This document shows, piece by piece, positions 23,360-32,253 of a stretch of 51,741 bases of DNA. The position numbers and the translations under genes are program-made. The number at the start of each line of letters is the position of its first letter. Position 1 is the stretch's first letter. A model generated the notes under the pieces. That model ran no database searches and was not told the DNA's origin. It saw nothing but the letters and a program-made list of their open reading frames with translations. This stretch comes from JBEBXQ01 sp040391535 (GTDB taxonomy: Bacteria; Bacteroidota; Bacteroidia; Cytophagales; Spirosomataceae), in contig JBEBXQ010000013.1 in the NCBI GenBank assembly GCA_040391535.1, positions 1 through 51,741 on the forward strand, read 5' to 3'.

Positions 23360-25315
23360 ATGCGGATAGACCAGGAAACAGTTGACAGAATCAAACAGTC
23401 TGTTGATATAGTGGAGGTAATTGGTGATTTTGTTTCTCTGAAAAAACGGGGAGCCAATTATATGGCCTGTTGTCCGTTTCATGGGGAGAAAACACCGTCA
23501 TTCAATGTGAATCCTGCCCGGCAGATTTATAAGTGCTTTGGCTGTGGTGCCGCAGGCGACGCTATTAAATTTGTGATGGATATAGATGGTATAGGCTATG
23601 TGGAATCGCTGCGGTATCTGGCGCAGAAATATCAGATTGAGGTTCAGGAAGAAGAGGTTACCGATGAAGAATTCGTGCGGCAGAATGAAAGGGAAAGCCT
23701 CTACATAGTGCTTAATTTTGCTAAGGAGTTTTTTAACCATCAGCTCAGTAATGACGCGGGGGCTGCCATAGGTCTGAGTTATTTCCGGGAAAGAGGGTAT
23801 GACGACAGCACCATCCGGAGGTTTGAACTGGGATATAGTCCTGATGAATGGGATGCTTTTCTGAAAGAAGCTACTGCGAAAGGGTACCCTCCGGAATTGC
23901 TTGAAAAAGCTGGTTTGATCGTCAGGAAAGATAACGGAAAGTCGGAAGGGTATGACCGTTTCCGGGGAAGGGTGATCTTTCCGATACATAATGTGGCCGG
24001 GAAAGTAATCGCTTTTGGTGCCCGGATCCTGAAAACCGATAAATCCAAAAACGCTCCCAAATATCTGAATTCCCCTGAAACTGACGTATATCATAAGAGC
24101 GAGGTTTTGTACGGGATTTTTCAGGCCAGGAACGAAATAAGACAACAGGATATATGCTTTCTGGTGGAAGGTTATACGGATGTCATTACCCTGCACAGAG
24201 CGGGAATTGAGAATGTCGTAGCTTCGTCCGGAACTTCGCTGACCGTAGAGCAGATCAGGTTGATCGGGAGGTTCACTAAAAATATTACCATTCTTTACGA
24301 TGGCGATAAAGCTGGAATCAAGGCTGCCCTGCGTGGATTGGACCTGGTACTGGAAGAAGGCCTGAACGTTAGTATTGTGGCACTGCCGGATGGAGAAGAT
24401 CCTGACAGCTTTGCCAAAAATGTAGGTGGTGAGGCATTTAAGGAATATATCAGAGCGCATACCCGTGATTTTATTTCCTATAAGACTGAAATACTACTGG
24501 CAGATGTCGGCGATGATCCCTTTAAAAAGGCTGCGCTCATCAATGATGTAGTTCAGAGTATCACCAAAATACCCGGTTCTATAACCAGACAGGTGTTTTT
24601 CCGGAAAACCTCTGAATTGCTGGGCATTGAAGAGCAGGTGCTGATTACGGAAGCGAACAAGCTGATCCGTAAAAATGCAGAGCAGCCCAAAGAACCCAGA
24701 AGAAGCGGCCCGGTACCTGACGGACCGGCAGAAATGCCCTTTTCTCCGGAAGTATTGCCTCCGGTAGTTCCCGAAAAAAAGGAAACCGAATGGGTTGATC
24801 CGGTTTCTATTCACGAAGAAGAATGTATTCGTTTACTGATTAACTACGGAAAGAATGAACTCGAACCCGGGATCACGCTTTGCCATTATATGTTAAGTGA
24901 ACTTTCTGATATAGATTTTAAGGTATCTGTATATCAGGAGGTTATTGAGATTTTCAGAAGCCATTTTTTGCAGAACACAATCCCGGATACTGATTATTTT
25001 TTGCAGCATCCGGATATTACCCTGAAAAACAGAGCCATTGATATGGTCACTACCCGTCACCAGGTAAGTGAGTTATGGACATCCAGATACGAAATTTATA
25101 TACCAACCGAGCAGGACAAGCTGGCGGATCTGGCCTTTACCAATATCCTGAGAATTAAAAAGGGCCATAATGACCTCATTCTGAAAGGTATTTCTGAGCA
25201 GCTGAAATCGGCCGGAACCGAAGAAGAAACCGACAGGCTACTGGAGCTGTTTATGAATCACAAAGCCATTGAGAAAGAAATCGCGACACTTTTAGGAACG
25301 GTTATTTCTGCCTGA
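23360..25315 (+). CDS. dnaG: DNA primase
   Basis: A full-length bacterial primase (651 residues), which makes RNA primers for replication forks. The N-terminal zinc-binding domain has C-C-P-F-H-G-E-K-T-P-S-F and YKCFGCGAAGDA (Cys/His ligands, residues about 38-65). The catalytic core follows, with FRGRVIFPIHN, FGAR, and TOPRIM motifs LVEGYTDVITLHRAG (Glu) and LYDGDKAG (Asp pair). A Pro-rich linker (about 440-480) leads to the C-terminal helicase-interaction region, with ECIRLLINYG. The ATG at 23360 gives the canonical IDQETVDRIKQSVDIV start. Monocistronic, ended by the 25326-25364 terminator. Confidence 0.97.
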   Translation: MRIDQETVDRIKQSVDIVEVIGDFVSLKKRGANYMACCPFHGEKTPSFNVNPARQIYKCFGCGAAGDAIKFVMDIDGIGYVESLRYLAQKYQIEVQEEEVTDEEFVRQNERESLYIVLNFAKEFFNHQLSNDAGAAIGLSYFRERGYDDSTIRRFELGYSPDEWDAFLKEATAKGYPPELLEKAGLIVRKDNGKSEGYDRFRGRVIFPIHNVAGKVIAFGARILKTDKSKNAPKYLNSPETDVYHKSEVLYGIFQARNEIRQQDICFLVEGYTDVITLHRAGIENVVASSGTSLTVEQIRLIGRFTKNITILYDGDKAGIKAALRGLDLVLEEGLNVSIVALPDGEDPDSFAKNVGGEAFKEYIRAHTRDFISYKTEILLADVGDDPFKKAALINDVVQSITKIPGSITRQVFFRKTSELLGIEEQVLITEANKLIRKNAEQPKEPRRSGPVPDGPAEMPFSPEVLPPVVPEKKETEWVDPVSIHEEECIRLLINYGKNELEPGITLCHYMLSELSDIDFKVSVYQEVIEIFRSHFLQNTIPDTDYFLQHPDITLKNRAIDMVTTRHQVSELWTSRYEIYIPTEQDKLADLAFTNILRIKKGHNDLILKGISEQLKSAGTEEETDRLLELFMNHKAIEKEIATLLGTVISA

Positions 25316-25325
25316 TCATCAAAAT

Positions 25326-25364
25326 AAAAGACCGAAAGGATATTCTGAATTCTTTCGGTCTTTT
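25326..25364. terminator. Bidirectional terminator between dnaG and the nitroreductase gene
   Basis: A 13-bp perfect stem (aaaagaccgaaag / ctttcggtctttt) with a 13-base loop. The stem has A-runs on one side and T-runs on the other, so it can end both the plus-strand dnaG transcript and the converging minus-strand one. Confidence 0.85.
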
Positions 25365-25376
25365 ATGATTGGAATG

Positions 25377-25952
25377 TTATTCAACCCACTTTATTTTCTC
25401 TTCAAACGGCCTTCTTCTTGCTTCAATCCGAGGCGCTTTATGGTATCCCATGTAAAAGAGCCCCAGGCATTTCTGGGCTGGTGTCAGATTCAGGAATTCG
25501 TCCATTTCAGTAATGGTTCCCGGCGTGCTCCAGTAAGCTCCGATCCGGTAAGCAGTAGCCGTAAGCCACATATTCTGTACCGCACAGGCCACTGAAGCCA
25601 CTTCTTCCCATTCCGGTACTTTATCGGGATGAACTTCCATGACAATCGCAATAACGCACGATGCTTTCAGGATTTTTTCCCTGACCGCATCATATTTGGC
25701 CTGATCAAACGAGGTCGGCGCCGTGGTAATCTGATACAAACGGGCCATTTCATCGGCAAGCCGGGTAAGGCCTTCTCCTCTGAAAATTACAAAACGCCAG
25801 GGTTCTGTAACACGGTGAGTAGGGGCATAATTGGCATTATGTACTATTTGCTGTATGATATCACGTGGTATTTCTTCCGGAATATAGCTGGGTGGGAAAA
25901 TACTACGTCGTTCTTTAATAACTTCATTAATAATAATCTGCTTTTCTTCCAT
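25377..25952 (-). CDS. Nitroreductase family protein (YdjA-like)
   Basis: A 191-residue FMN-dependent nitroreductase-fold protein. It has ERRSIFPPSYIPEEIPRD for FMN phosphate binding at the N-terminus, APTHRVTEPWRFVIF (the N/T-H-R-x-x-x-P-W-R-F signature), a central VASVACAVQNMWLTATAYRIGAYWSTPG, and LGLFYMGYHKAP near the end. The size and the PTHR.TEPWRF motif favour the YdjA-like subgroup, small NAD(P)H oxidoreductases of uncertain substrate. It is monocistronic and converges on dnaG. Confidence 0.9.
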   Translation of the reverse strand: MEEKQIIINEVIKERRSIFPPSYIPEEIPRDIIQQIVHNANYAPTHRVTEPWRFVIFRGEGLTRLADEMARLYQITTAPTSFDQAKYDAVREKILKASCVIAIVMEVHPDKVPEWEEVASVACAVQNMWLTATAYRIGAYWSTPGTITEMDEFLNLTPAQKCLGLFYMGYHKAPRIEARRRPFEEKIKWVE

Positions 25953-26071
25953 TTTTAATAATTCAAATTTCCTGAAATAAGGCCTTATTCGGCGTCACTA
26001 ATATAGGATGATTTAGGCATGAAAAATAATCTGACATTTAAAATAGAACTTTTATAAATCGTAGAAATATT

Positions 26072-27139
26072 TCAGGGCAGATAAGCCTGTAATTCTTTAG
26101 CCAGAAAATTTCCGGCAATTTTGTTTCCATAAATATTCCAATGCGTATCCAATGGTTTATACAGGGTTTCTGTCCGGTGACTGGCAAGCTCATCATATAA
26201 GTCGATAAATGGAATTCCCTGGCTTTGCAAAAAATGATGTAACATATGATTAGGCTGTAACCAGTCAATTTCATACCCGGGATTCTGAACAGCAAGATTT
26301 TTGGCCAGTTGTTGTTGCAGGCCTGCATTGAGTTGTGACTCGTCAGGCAGAATGGCTACGACAAGGCGGATATTCTTTTTCTTACATACCTCCATAATTC
26401 TGATGAGGTTGGTTTGGGTATCCTGAAATTTCAGGTCCATATCAGGGTGATCCTTCAGATAGATAGAAGCACGCTCTGTTTGTATCTTGATGAAGGTTTT
26501 TTCTTCCATGGTAGCACAGGTATCACAATAATCACGCCTGTCGGATGAACTGCTCAGGTTAAAGTCCTTACCCAACCCGGCCCATATTTTGTAGCTGAAA
26601 TAGAGTATTTCACCTGTTTTGAAATATTTTTTCAGGAAATTTCTTCTTTGTGAATAGTAAAATTCAGTGAGGTCATTGCCTATAAAGAAATTGAGCAGAA
26701 CCATGTCAGGTTCCAGCGGTAATGCTTCTGTTACCAGTATTTCCAGATATTCCTGCGGAGACGTGTTGGGTATACCCATATTATAAATTTCTACTGGTTG
26801 ATGCTGCCATTGGGTTTTGAGTAAATCTTCGGAAAGTGTGATATACGCATCTTCATACGGAACCACAGCAAAGGTGAAAGAATCACCAATTGCTGCAATC
26901 CGATAGGTATCCTTTTGTTTAGGAACAAACTCTACATCCTTATATCCGTCAGAGTTGATGCTGAATCCGAAGAACGAACTGTGAGGGGCACTTTTATATT
27001 GTGTATAATTATTGCTGAAAAAAATTGGGATGGGTTGTACAAATACGAAAAGTTGAATACAGATTTCAATCAGGATCCCGAAAAGAAACAACAGGATGAT
27101 TGTAAAGAGTGTTTTTCTAAAAAAACTATGTTGTTTCAT
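26072..27139 (-). CDS. Membrane-anchored SGNH/GDSL-type hydrolase
   Basis: A 355-residue protein with an N-terminal signal anchor (basic MKQHSFFRKT, then hydrophobic LFTIILLFLFGILIEICIQLF) and an extracytoplasmic SGNH domain. AAIGDSFTFA carries the nucleophile Ser of block I, MGIPNTSPQEYL fits block II, LLNFFIGNDLTE fits block III (G-N-D), and LDTHWNIYGNKIA near the C-terminus gives the D-x-x-H catalytic pair. Such proteins often remove or transfer O-acyl groups on glycans; the substrate is not evident. The ATG at 27139 fits the signal anchor; extending upstream adds 16 residues from AT-rich DNA. Divergent from the LRR gene. Confidence 0.83.
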   Translation of the reverse strand: MKQHSFFRKTLFTIILLFLFGILIEICIQLFVFVQPIPIFFSNNYTQYKSAPHSSFFGFSINSDGYKDVEFVPKQKDTYRIAAIGDSFTFAVVPYEDAYITLSEDLLKTQWQHQPVEIYNMGIPNTSPQEYLEILVTEALPLEPDMVLLNFFIGNDLTEFYYSQRRNFLKKYFKTGEILYFSYKIWAGLGKDFNLSSSSDRRDYCDTCATMEEKTFIKIQTERASIYLKDHPDMDLKFQDTQTNLIRIMEVCKKKNIRLVVAILPDESQLNAGLQQQLAKNLAVQNPGYEIDWLQPNHMLHHFLQSQGIPFIDLYDELASHRTETLYKPLDTHWNIYGNKIAGNFLAKELQAYLP

Positions 27140-27244
27140 GTGGATATAGTACGTTGACAGATAAAGGATTGAATTTATTTTATACAAATTTGATTAAAAT
27201 ATTGAAAATTAATAATGGTATAGTTCAGTTTGGTGAATATTTAA

Positions 27245-27252
27245 TAAATTTG
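27245..27252 (+). promoter_or_regulatory. Candidate -7 element (TAAATTTG) for the LRR gene
   Basis: An exact TAnnTTTG match 37 bases before the ATG chosen for the LRR protein. It lies inside any longer reading from the upstream TTG at 27154, which supports the shorter gene model. The TTTG at 27229-27232 is 12 bases away, short for a -33 element. Confidence 0.35.
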
Positions 27253-27288
27253 ATAAAGAATCGCATAACCATATCTGTCCGGGAAATC

Positions 27289-28569
27289 ATGAGACTATGC
27301 TGTTTTGGTATATTGCTCTTTCAGATTTTGCAGCTTAATGCACAGCCGCATATCAGCCCGCGGATGGATCTTCAGTCTGACCTTATCGCCTTTGCTGGTC
27401 ATAAAACCCTGTTTTCTTTGAAAACGGGAGGGCTGGCGAAACTGCCGGATGATTATTCGTCTGATTTAAAACTCAGTCCTGAAGTAAATCTCACAACAAT
27501 ACGGTATGATACATTGACAGCCGGACTGAATCTGAATTTTTTTCGCCGGCCGCTGAAAACCCCATCAGGGAAAAATGAAAAAATTGAACCCTTCAGCGTA
27601 TTGAAAAATGGCGGAAAAAGGAAAGGAAGCGGTTATCTGAAATCTGACAGTACCCTGAATAAGCTGGAAGATCTTGCTTCTGTAACCGATACTTTACGCA
27701 TAAAACGGATCATTCTGAATGGGATTAACCTTACTGAAATTCCTCAGACGATCTATCGTTTCAAAAATGTGGAGGAAATTTTTCTTAACAAAAACCAGCT
27801 TACGTCTGTTCGTCTTGACTTTTCAAGGTTAACCAAACTCAGGCAGTTGCACCTTCAGGAAAACCTTCTCACCAATAATCAGGTTCATTTATCGGAAAAT
27901 AAATGTCTGCAGGTACTCAATCTCAACAGAAACAAGCTGACGGACATTCCTGAGGAGGTAAAGAATTGTAAAAGACTGAGACATCTGCATCTGGCGGCCA
28001 ATCAGCTCTCAGAACTCAGTGACCAGAGTTTTAAAAGGATAAGAAAAATAGAAAACCTTAACTTTTACAGGACAAACCTGACAGGTATTCCGGCGGGGAT
28101 CCGTAAAATCAGGAAAGTACAGATTCTGGATTTATATCATAATCAGCTGCGGGAAATTCCGTCCCAGGTAACCAGGCTCAGACATTTAACCCACCTGGCG
28201 GTTTCGTATAATACTTTAACAGCATTACCTGTCAGAATAGGAAAGCTGAAAAAGCTGCATACAGTTTATGCTCACCACAACCAGTTAAGCGAGTTGCCGC
28301 AAAGTATTACCCGGCTGAAGGATCTTAAAATACTGGATATCGGATTTAATGCCTTCAGTGATTTCCCTCAGGAGATTATGTCCTTCCGGAATCTTATTGA
28401 ACTGGATCTTTCGTCTAATAATTTCAGCGAGTTTCCTGAAGAACTTCTGCGGTTACCTCCGGTCAAGAAGCTGTATTTAGGCGGAAACCCGTTCCTTCTG
28501 AAGCAAAGTAAACGTGACACCCTGCAATGGGATGCCCTGAAAGAAAAGAGGATTCAGGTGTTTTACTGA
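27289..28569 (+). CDS. Secreted leucine-rich-repeat protein
   Basis: A 426-residue exported protein from the ATG at 27289, where a signal peptide begins (MRLCCFGILLFQILQLNAQ). An in-frame TTG at 27154 would bury that peptide behind 45 residues and is rejected. After a low-complexity region of about 135 residues come about eleven 23-residue leucine-rich repeats to the C-terminus, with consensus L-x-x-L-x-L-x-x-N-x-L-x-x-I/L-P-x-x-I, of the bacterial type. They should form a curved binding surface. No membrane anchor, catalytic domain or T9SS sorting domain is visible, so its final location after export is unclear. Divergent from the SGNH gene and convergent with rnhA. Confidence 0.85.
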   Translation: MRLCCFGILLFQILQLNAQPHISPRMDLQSDLIAFAGHKTLFSLKTGGLAKLPDDYSSDLKLSPEVNLTTIRYDTLTAGLNLNFFRRPLKTPSGKNEKIEPFSVLKNGGKRKGSGYLKSDSTLNKLEDLASVTDTLRIKRIILNGINLTEIPQTIYRFKNVEEIFLNKNQLTSVRLDFSRLTKLRQLHLQENLLTNNQVHLSENKCLQVLNLNRNKLTDIPEEVKNCKRLRHLHLAANQLSELSDQSFKRIRKIENLNFYRTNLTGIPAGIRKIRKVQILDLYHNQLREIPSQVTRLRHLTHLAVSYNTLTALPVRIGKLKKLHTVYAHHNQLSELPQSITRLKDLKILDIGFNAFSDFPQEIMSFRNLIELDLSSNNFSEFPEELLRLPPVKKLYLGGNPFLLKQSKRDTLQWDALKEKRIQVFY

Positions 28570-28589
28570 ATCCCGGTAGTTATCATATT

Positions 28590-29225
28590 TTATTTTCGCC
28601 CGAAATCAGCCGGATTTTCCCCCCAGTATTTGGTTTCCCATTTCAGGATAGGATTTGAATAGGTGTTGCCGGCCAGCCATCGCTCGGCTCTCTGAAGCAG
28701 TTCAAAAACGATTTTATTTTCAGGGGTAACTTCCAGCTTCGTATTGGCGTGTTTTTTCTTTACCCACCCGATAGCGGTTTTGGAATCGGAGTATACAGGA
28801 ATAGTGCTCTTATAGTTTTTCAGATAGGCGAGGGCATGCACAATAGCCAGAAACTCACCGATATTGTTAGTAGCCTGAGGAAACGGTCCCTGCAGAAAAA
28901 TGCGTTCGCCGGTCTTGTAATAAATTCCCTGGTATTCCATGTCTCCGGTAGCGGTATTCCATGCCGCATCCACAACCATACTGTCACGAACGGGCTGGCC
29001 CACTGAAGCGGGGGAAGGTAATAAAGCCTGCGTGGTGGAGTTTTTTTTTGAAATAAATTCCCAGTAATTCCGCTTAATGGCTGCTTCCGCTTCTGTTAAG
29101 GTATCAAAAGCTTTATACCGGGCTTTTTCAAATCCTTTGATCTGTTCTTCACAATCTTTCCAGTTGGTAAAAACACCGCTTTGGCGTCCTACCCAAACCA
29201 CATAAAACTTATTTTTCTTCGCCAT
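28590..29225 (-). CDS. rnhA: Ribonuclease H with N-terminal hybrid-binding (viroplasmin-like) domain
   Basis: A 211-residue two-domain RNase H. Residues 1-50 form the RNase H1 hybrid-binding domain (KFYVVWVGRQSGVFTNWKDC, then GFEKARYKAFDTLTEA), which grips RNA:DNA hybrids. The catalytic domain follows, with VVDAAWN (first Asp), NIGEFLAIVHAL (Glu), VYSDSKTAIGWV (Asp) and the final ENPADFGRK (last Asp). It degrades RNA in hybrids, including Okazaki primers. The ATG at 29225 is preferred over a TTG at 29231. It is the third gene of a run with the MazG-like gene and pepT (10-base gap to pepT). Confidence 0.92.
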   Translation of the reverse strand: MAKKNKFYVVWVGRQSGVFTNWKDCEEQIKGFEKARYKAFDTLTEAEAAIKRNYWEFISKKNSTTQALLPSPASVGQPVRDSMVVDAAWNTATGDMEYQGIYYKTGERIFLQGPFPQATNNIGEFLAIVHALAYLKNYKSTIPVYSDSKTAIGWVKKKHANTKLEVTPENKIVFELLQRAERWLAGNTYSNPILKWETKYWGENPADFGRK

Positions 29226-29235
29226 ATTCAATCAT

Positions 29236-30471
29236 TCAGGCCTTTTCTTCCCAAACCCGGCATACATTGATAATTACTTCTGTCGCCTTTTCCATATCCT
29301 GGACACTGACCCACTCCAGCCTGGAATGAAAAGCATGCTCACCGGCGAATATATTAGGACAGGGAAGTCCCATAAAGGATAACCTGGAGCCGTCGGTACC
29401 TCCGCGGATACTCCGGCAGGTAGGAGTGAGTCCGGATCTTTCCATGGCCAGCAAAGCATTTTCCACAAGCCGGGGATACTGATCCAGTATCTCTTTCATA
29501 TTCCGGTATTGTTCCTGCACATCAAATGTATAGCTTGAATTAGGGTAACGTACCATTACCTGATCCGTCAGCATTCTGAGATAATTTTCTTTTTCAGACA
29601 GGCCGTCCTCGCTGAAATCGCGGATAATAAAATCTACGATTGTTTTCTCCTGAATCCCCCTGACTGATACCGGATGTATAAAGCCCTCCATATTTTCCGT
29701 CGTTTCGGGTGAAAGGCGGTCTTTGGGCAGGGTAGCCAGCAGATCTGCCGCTATTTTCAGGGAGTTTTCCAGCTTGCCTTTTCCAAAGCCCGGATGTGTA
29801 CTTACTCCTTCAATGGTGATCGTGACGGCATCAGCTGAAAAAGTTTCATTTTCAAGCGTACCCACCGTTTCGCCATCAACCGTATAGGCAAAATCTGCTC
29901 CCAGTTTATCAAGGTCTGCTTTTTCTGTTCCTCTGCCGACTTCTTCATCCGGCGTGAAAAGAATCCTGATGGCCCCGTGCTGAATTTCGGGATGTTCCAT
30001 CAGATACTGCGCTGCGGCCATGATTTCAGCCACTCCCGCTTTGTTATCGGCTCCCAGCAGGGTAGTACCGCTTGCCGTAACAATATCATGCCCGATCTGA
30101 TCTTTCAGATCAGGATGTTCTTCCGGTTTTATGATTTGCAGCGGGTCATCAGGTAATATGATATCACTGCCATCCCAATTGCGGTGAACAATTGGCTTTA
30201 CGTTTTTTCCTGATACGTCAGGCGAGGTATCCACATGAGAGCAAAAGCAGATCACCGGGACATTGCTTTTAGGGCTTGTCGGCGGAATGGTGGCGTATAC
30301 ATAACCAAATTCATCTGCATGGGCATCTGTAATACCCATGGCCTGCAACTCGGCGGCCAGTAAAGAGCTCAGATCCTTCTGCCGGGCTGTGGAAGGAAAG
30401 CAGCTGGCTTCCGGGTCAGACTGCGTATCGATCTGTACATATCGCAGAAAACGTTCAAGAACGGAATACAT
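29236..30471 (-). CDS. pepT: Peptidase T (tripeptide aminopeptidase)
   Basis: A 411-residue M20B metallopeptidase that releases the N-terminal residue of tripeptides in the cytosol. Zinc-site and catalytic segments are FCSHVDTSPDVSG (His, Asp), TTLLGADNKAGVAEIMAA (bridging Asp), FTPDEEVGRG (catalytic Glu plus ligand Glu), YTVDGETVG, RGGTDGSRLSFMG and IFAGEHAFHSRLEWVS (last His). Length and order are standard. It lies 13 bases after the MazG-like gene and 10 before rnhA. Confidence 0.96.
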   Translation of the reverse strand: MYSVLERFLRYVQIDTQSDPEASCFPSTARQKDLSSLLAAELQAMGITDAHADEFGYVYATIPPTSPKSNVPVICFCSHVDTSPDVSGKNVKPIVHRNWDGSDIILPDDPLQIIKPEEHPDLKDQIGHDIVTASGTTLLGADNKAGVAEIMAAAQYLMEHPEIQHGAIRILFTPDEEVGRGTEKADLDKLGADFAYTVDGETVGTLENETFSADAVTITIEGVSTHPGFGKGKLENSLKIAADLLATLPKDRLSPETTENMEGFIHPVSVRGIQEKTIVDFIIRDFSEDGLSEKENYLRMLTDQVMVRYPNSSYTFDVQEQYRNMKEILDQYPRLVENALLAMERSGLTPTCRSIRGGTDGSRLSFMGLPCPNIFAGEHAFHSRLEWVSVQDMEKATEVIINVCRVWEEKA

Positions 30472-30484
30472 AGCGGGCCTGAAT

Positions 30485-30952
30485 TTATTCGTTGATAATA
30501 CCGGCCAGGTCAGCCGGCGAGTAGTTTATATTTTTCAATGTTTTGTTATCGGCGGTTCTGAAGACAAGGTATTTGCCGGCATCTTCTTTGTAGTAACATG
30601 CAGTACCTTTTGCTTCATAATGAGCAACGGTTGCTTCGGCTTCTTCTATGGTATTGCAGGCTTTTGACATATTAGACCGTTGTACTTCATCGAATAAGGC
30701 ACGGAATTTCTCACCCAGACCAAATTCCAGTACGGCACCGGACAAAACGTACTGAAGATCACAAAGGGCGTCAGCCACTTCTACAATATCTTTTTCAAGA
30801 ATGGCTACTTCCAGTTCTTTCAGTTCTTCTGCCAGTAATGCCACACGCAGGCGGGCGCGCTCTTCTGAAGGAATCTGTGGTGTATCTAATACCGGGTGCT
30901 TAAATGTACGGTGAAATTCGGCGACCTGATTCAGACTGTCTATAGATTGCAT
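30485..30952 (-). CDS. MazG-like / PRA-PH superfamily nucleotide pyrophosphohydrolase
   Basis: A 155-residue all-alpha NTP-PPase-family protein. LLAEELKELEVAI gives the E-x-x-E helix and VADALCDLQYVLSG the E/V-x-x-D helix that hold Mg2+ in the MazG/HisE-like fold. HisE and MazG relatives hydrolyse phosphoribosyl-ATP or NTPs to the monophosphate and pyrophosphate. The lack of HisI and of his genes nearby points to NTP house-cleaning rather than histidine synthesis. The last 45 residues (GTACYYKEDAGKYLVFR onward) form a small extra module absent from minimal MazG domains. First gene of the run with pepT and rnhA. Confidence 0.82.
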   Translation of the reverse strand: MQSIDSLNQVAEFHRTFKHPVLDTPQIPSEERARLRVALLAEELKELEVAILEKDIVEVADALCDLQYVLSGAVLEFGLGEKFRALFDEVQRSNMSKACNTIEEAEATVAHYEAKGTACYYKEDAGKYLVFRTADNKTLKNINYSPADLAGIINE

Positions 30953-30998
30953 ATGCGTTGAAATATCGGTGATGGTTTATGCTGATTAATTTTATTTT

Positions 30999-31006
30999 CA
31001 AATGTA
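30999..31006 (-). promoter_or_regulatory. Candidate -7 element (TACATTTG) for the MazG-like/pepT/rnhA run
   Basis: On the minus strand this reads TACATTTG, fitting TAnnTTTG, about 47 bases before the MazG-like ATG. Only 18 bases separate it from the opposite-strand -7 element at 31025-31032. Confidence 0.35.
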
Positions 31007-31024
31007 AAGGTAGGAATGAATACG

Positions 31025-31032
31025 TAACTTTG
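31025..31032 (+). promoter_or_regulatory. Candidate -7 element (TAACTTTG) facing the aldo/keto reductase gene
   Basis: An exact TAnnTTTG match on the plus strand, about 175 bases before the ATG at 31207, so the transcript would have a long leader. No good -33 element is seen. It is paired back to back with the minus-strand -7 element at 30999-31006. Confidence 0.3.
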
Positions 31033-31206
31033 GACAATAAAAATCAGCGGGGGCGAGAGGTTGTTTTTGTCTGGCCGGAATGCATATCAGAAGATCAATG
31101 CACTGTTAAATCCGGTTCTGTCGTCTGATTTTCAGGGAAATTACAGGCCAGCAAAGCGAATTGTTTGAGTTCTTGTATCGTTTATAAAATCATTAAATAA
31201 CAGTGT

Positions 31207-32202
31207 ATGGAATACAGAAAACTGGGAAATTCAAATCTTGAAGTATCCGTAATCACCTTTGGTGCCTGGGCAGCCGGTGGCTGGATGTGGGGTGGGAATG
31301 AACAGCACGATGCAGAGGAAGCCATCCGTGCTTCTTATGATCTGGGTGTTACTTCAATTGACACCGCGCCGGTATACGGTCAGGGTGAAAGTGAGGAAAT
31401 TGTGGGCCGGGCGATTAAAGGCCTTCCCCGGGATAAAGTGCAGATCCTGACCAAATACGGAATGCGGTGGGATATGGCCAAAGGTGATTTTGCCTTTAAG
31501 AGTATGAATAACCAGGGACAGCCGATTGATGTATACCGATATGCCGGTAAAGAAAGCATTATGCTGGAGGTTGAAAAAAGCCTGAAGCGGCTGGATACGG
31601 ATTATATTGATCTGTATCAGATTCACTGGCCTGATACCACAACACCGATTCAGGAAACCATGGAAGCGGTTGACAGGCTGATACAGGAAGGGAAAATCAG
31701 ATATGCCGGTGTCTGTAATTATAATGCCGGGCAACTGGCCGAAGCACTGAAATACATTCCGCTGGTATCGGACCAGGTGCCTTACAGTATGGTCAAAAGA
31801 GGAATTGAAGGTGAAGTAGTTCCTTTCTGCCTTGAAAATAACCTTTCGGTGCTGGCTTATAGTCCGATGGAAAGAGGTTTGTTAACCGGAAAAATCAAAC
31901 CCGGGCACCAGTTTGCTGAAGGAGATCACCGTGTCAATCTTCCTTATTTCAAAGACTCCAATATCACACGTGTTAACCATTTCCTGGAGAAGATCAGACC
32001 ACTGGCAGAAGAAAAAGGGGCAACTTTGTCACAGCTGGTACTGGCATGGACGATTCGCCGCGCGGGGATCACGATCGCGCTGGCAGGTGCACGCAACGCA
32101 GAACAGGCCCGGGCCAACGCGCTGGCCGCTGATATTCAGTTGTCAGAAGAAGAAATGAAGTTGATTACGGACGAACTGAATCAGTTGTCTCTCGATCTTT
32201 AA
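31207..32202 (+). CDS. Aldo/keto reductase
   Basis: A 331-residue NADPH-dependent aldo/keto reductase with the (beta/alpha)8 signature. The catalytic tetrad is visible: SIDTAPVYGQGESEEIVG (Asp and Tyr), ILTKYGMRW (Lys) and YQIHWPD (His). The cofactor-binding end has LAYSPMERGLLTGK and TIALAGARNAEQARANA. It resembles the YajO/general-stress (YhdN) branch that reduces assorted aldehydes, so the true substrate is not predictable. Monocistronic, ended by the 32207-32234 hairpin and convergent with the OsmC gene. Confidence 0.93.
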   Translation: MEYRKLGNSNLEVSVITFGAWAAGGWMWGGNEQHDAEEAIRASYDLGVTSIDTAPVYGQGESEEIVGRAIKGLPRDKVQILTKYGMRWDMAKGDFAFKSMNNQGQPIDVYRYAGKESIMLEVEKSLKRLDTDYIDLYQIHWPDTTTPIQETMEAVDRLIQEGKIRYAGVCNYNAGQLAEALKYIPLVSDQVPYSMVKRGIEGEVVPFCLENNLSVLAYSPMERGLLTGKIKPGHQFAEGDHRVNLPYFKDSNITRVNHFLEKIRPLAEEKGATLSQLVLAWTIRRAGITIALAGARNAEQARANALAADIQLSEEEMKLITDELNQLSLDL

Positions 32203-32206
32203 CAAA

Positions 32207-32234
32207 GAAAGCCCGTCTGCAGTGGCGGGCTTTC
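32207..32234. terminator. Terminator between aldo/keto reductase and OsmC genes
   Basis: A 9-bp perfect stem (gaaagcccg / cgggctttc) with a 10-base loop, just after the plus-strand stop and facing the minus-strand OsmC gene end. The T-run is short on the plus side. Confidence 0.65.
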
Positions 32235-32253
32235 CTGTGGAGCATAACGCAGG

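Noticed and set aside
23498..24460. Long minus-strand ORF inside dnaG
   Set aside because: It is an antisense shadow of a clear primase gene, with no motif or start signal.
27154..27288. Longer LRR protein start at a TTG
   Set aside because: It would bury a good signal peptide behind 45 residues, and a -7 promoter element lies inside the extension.
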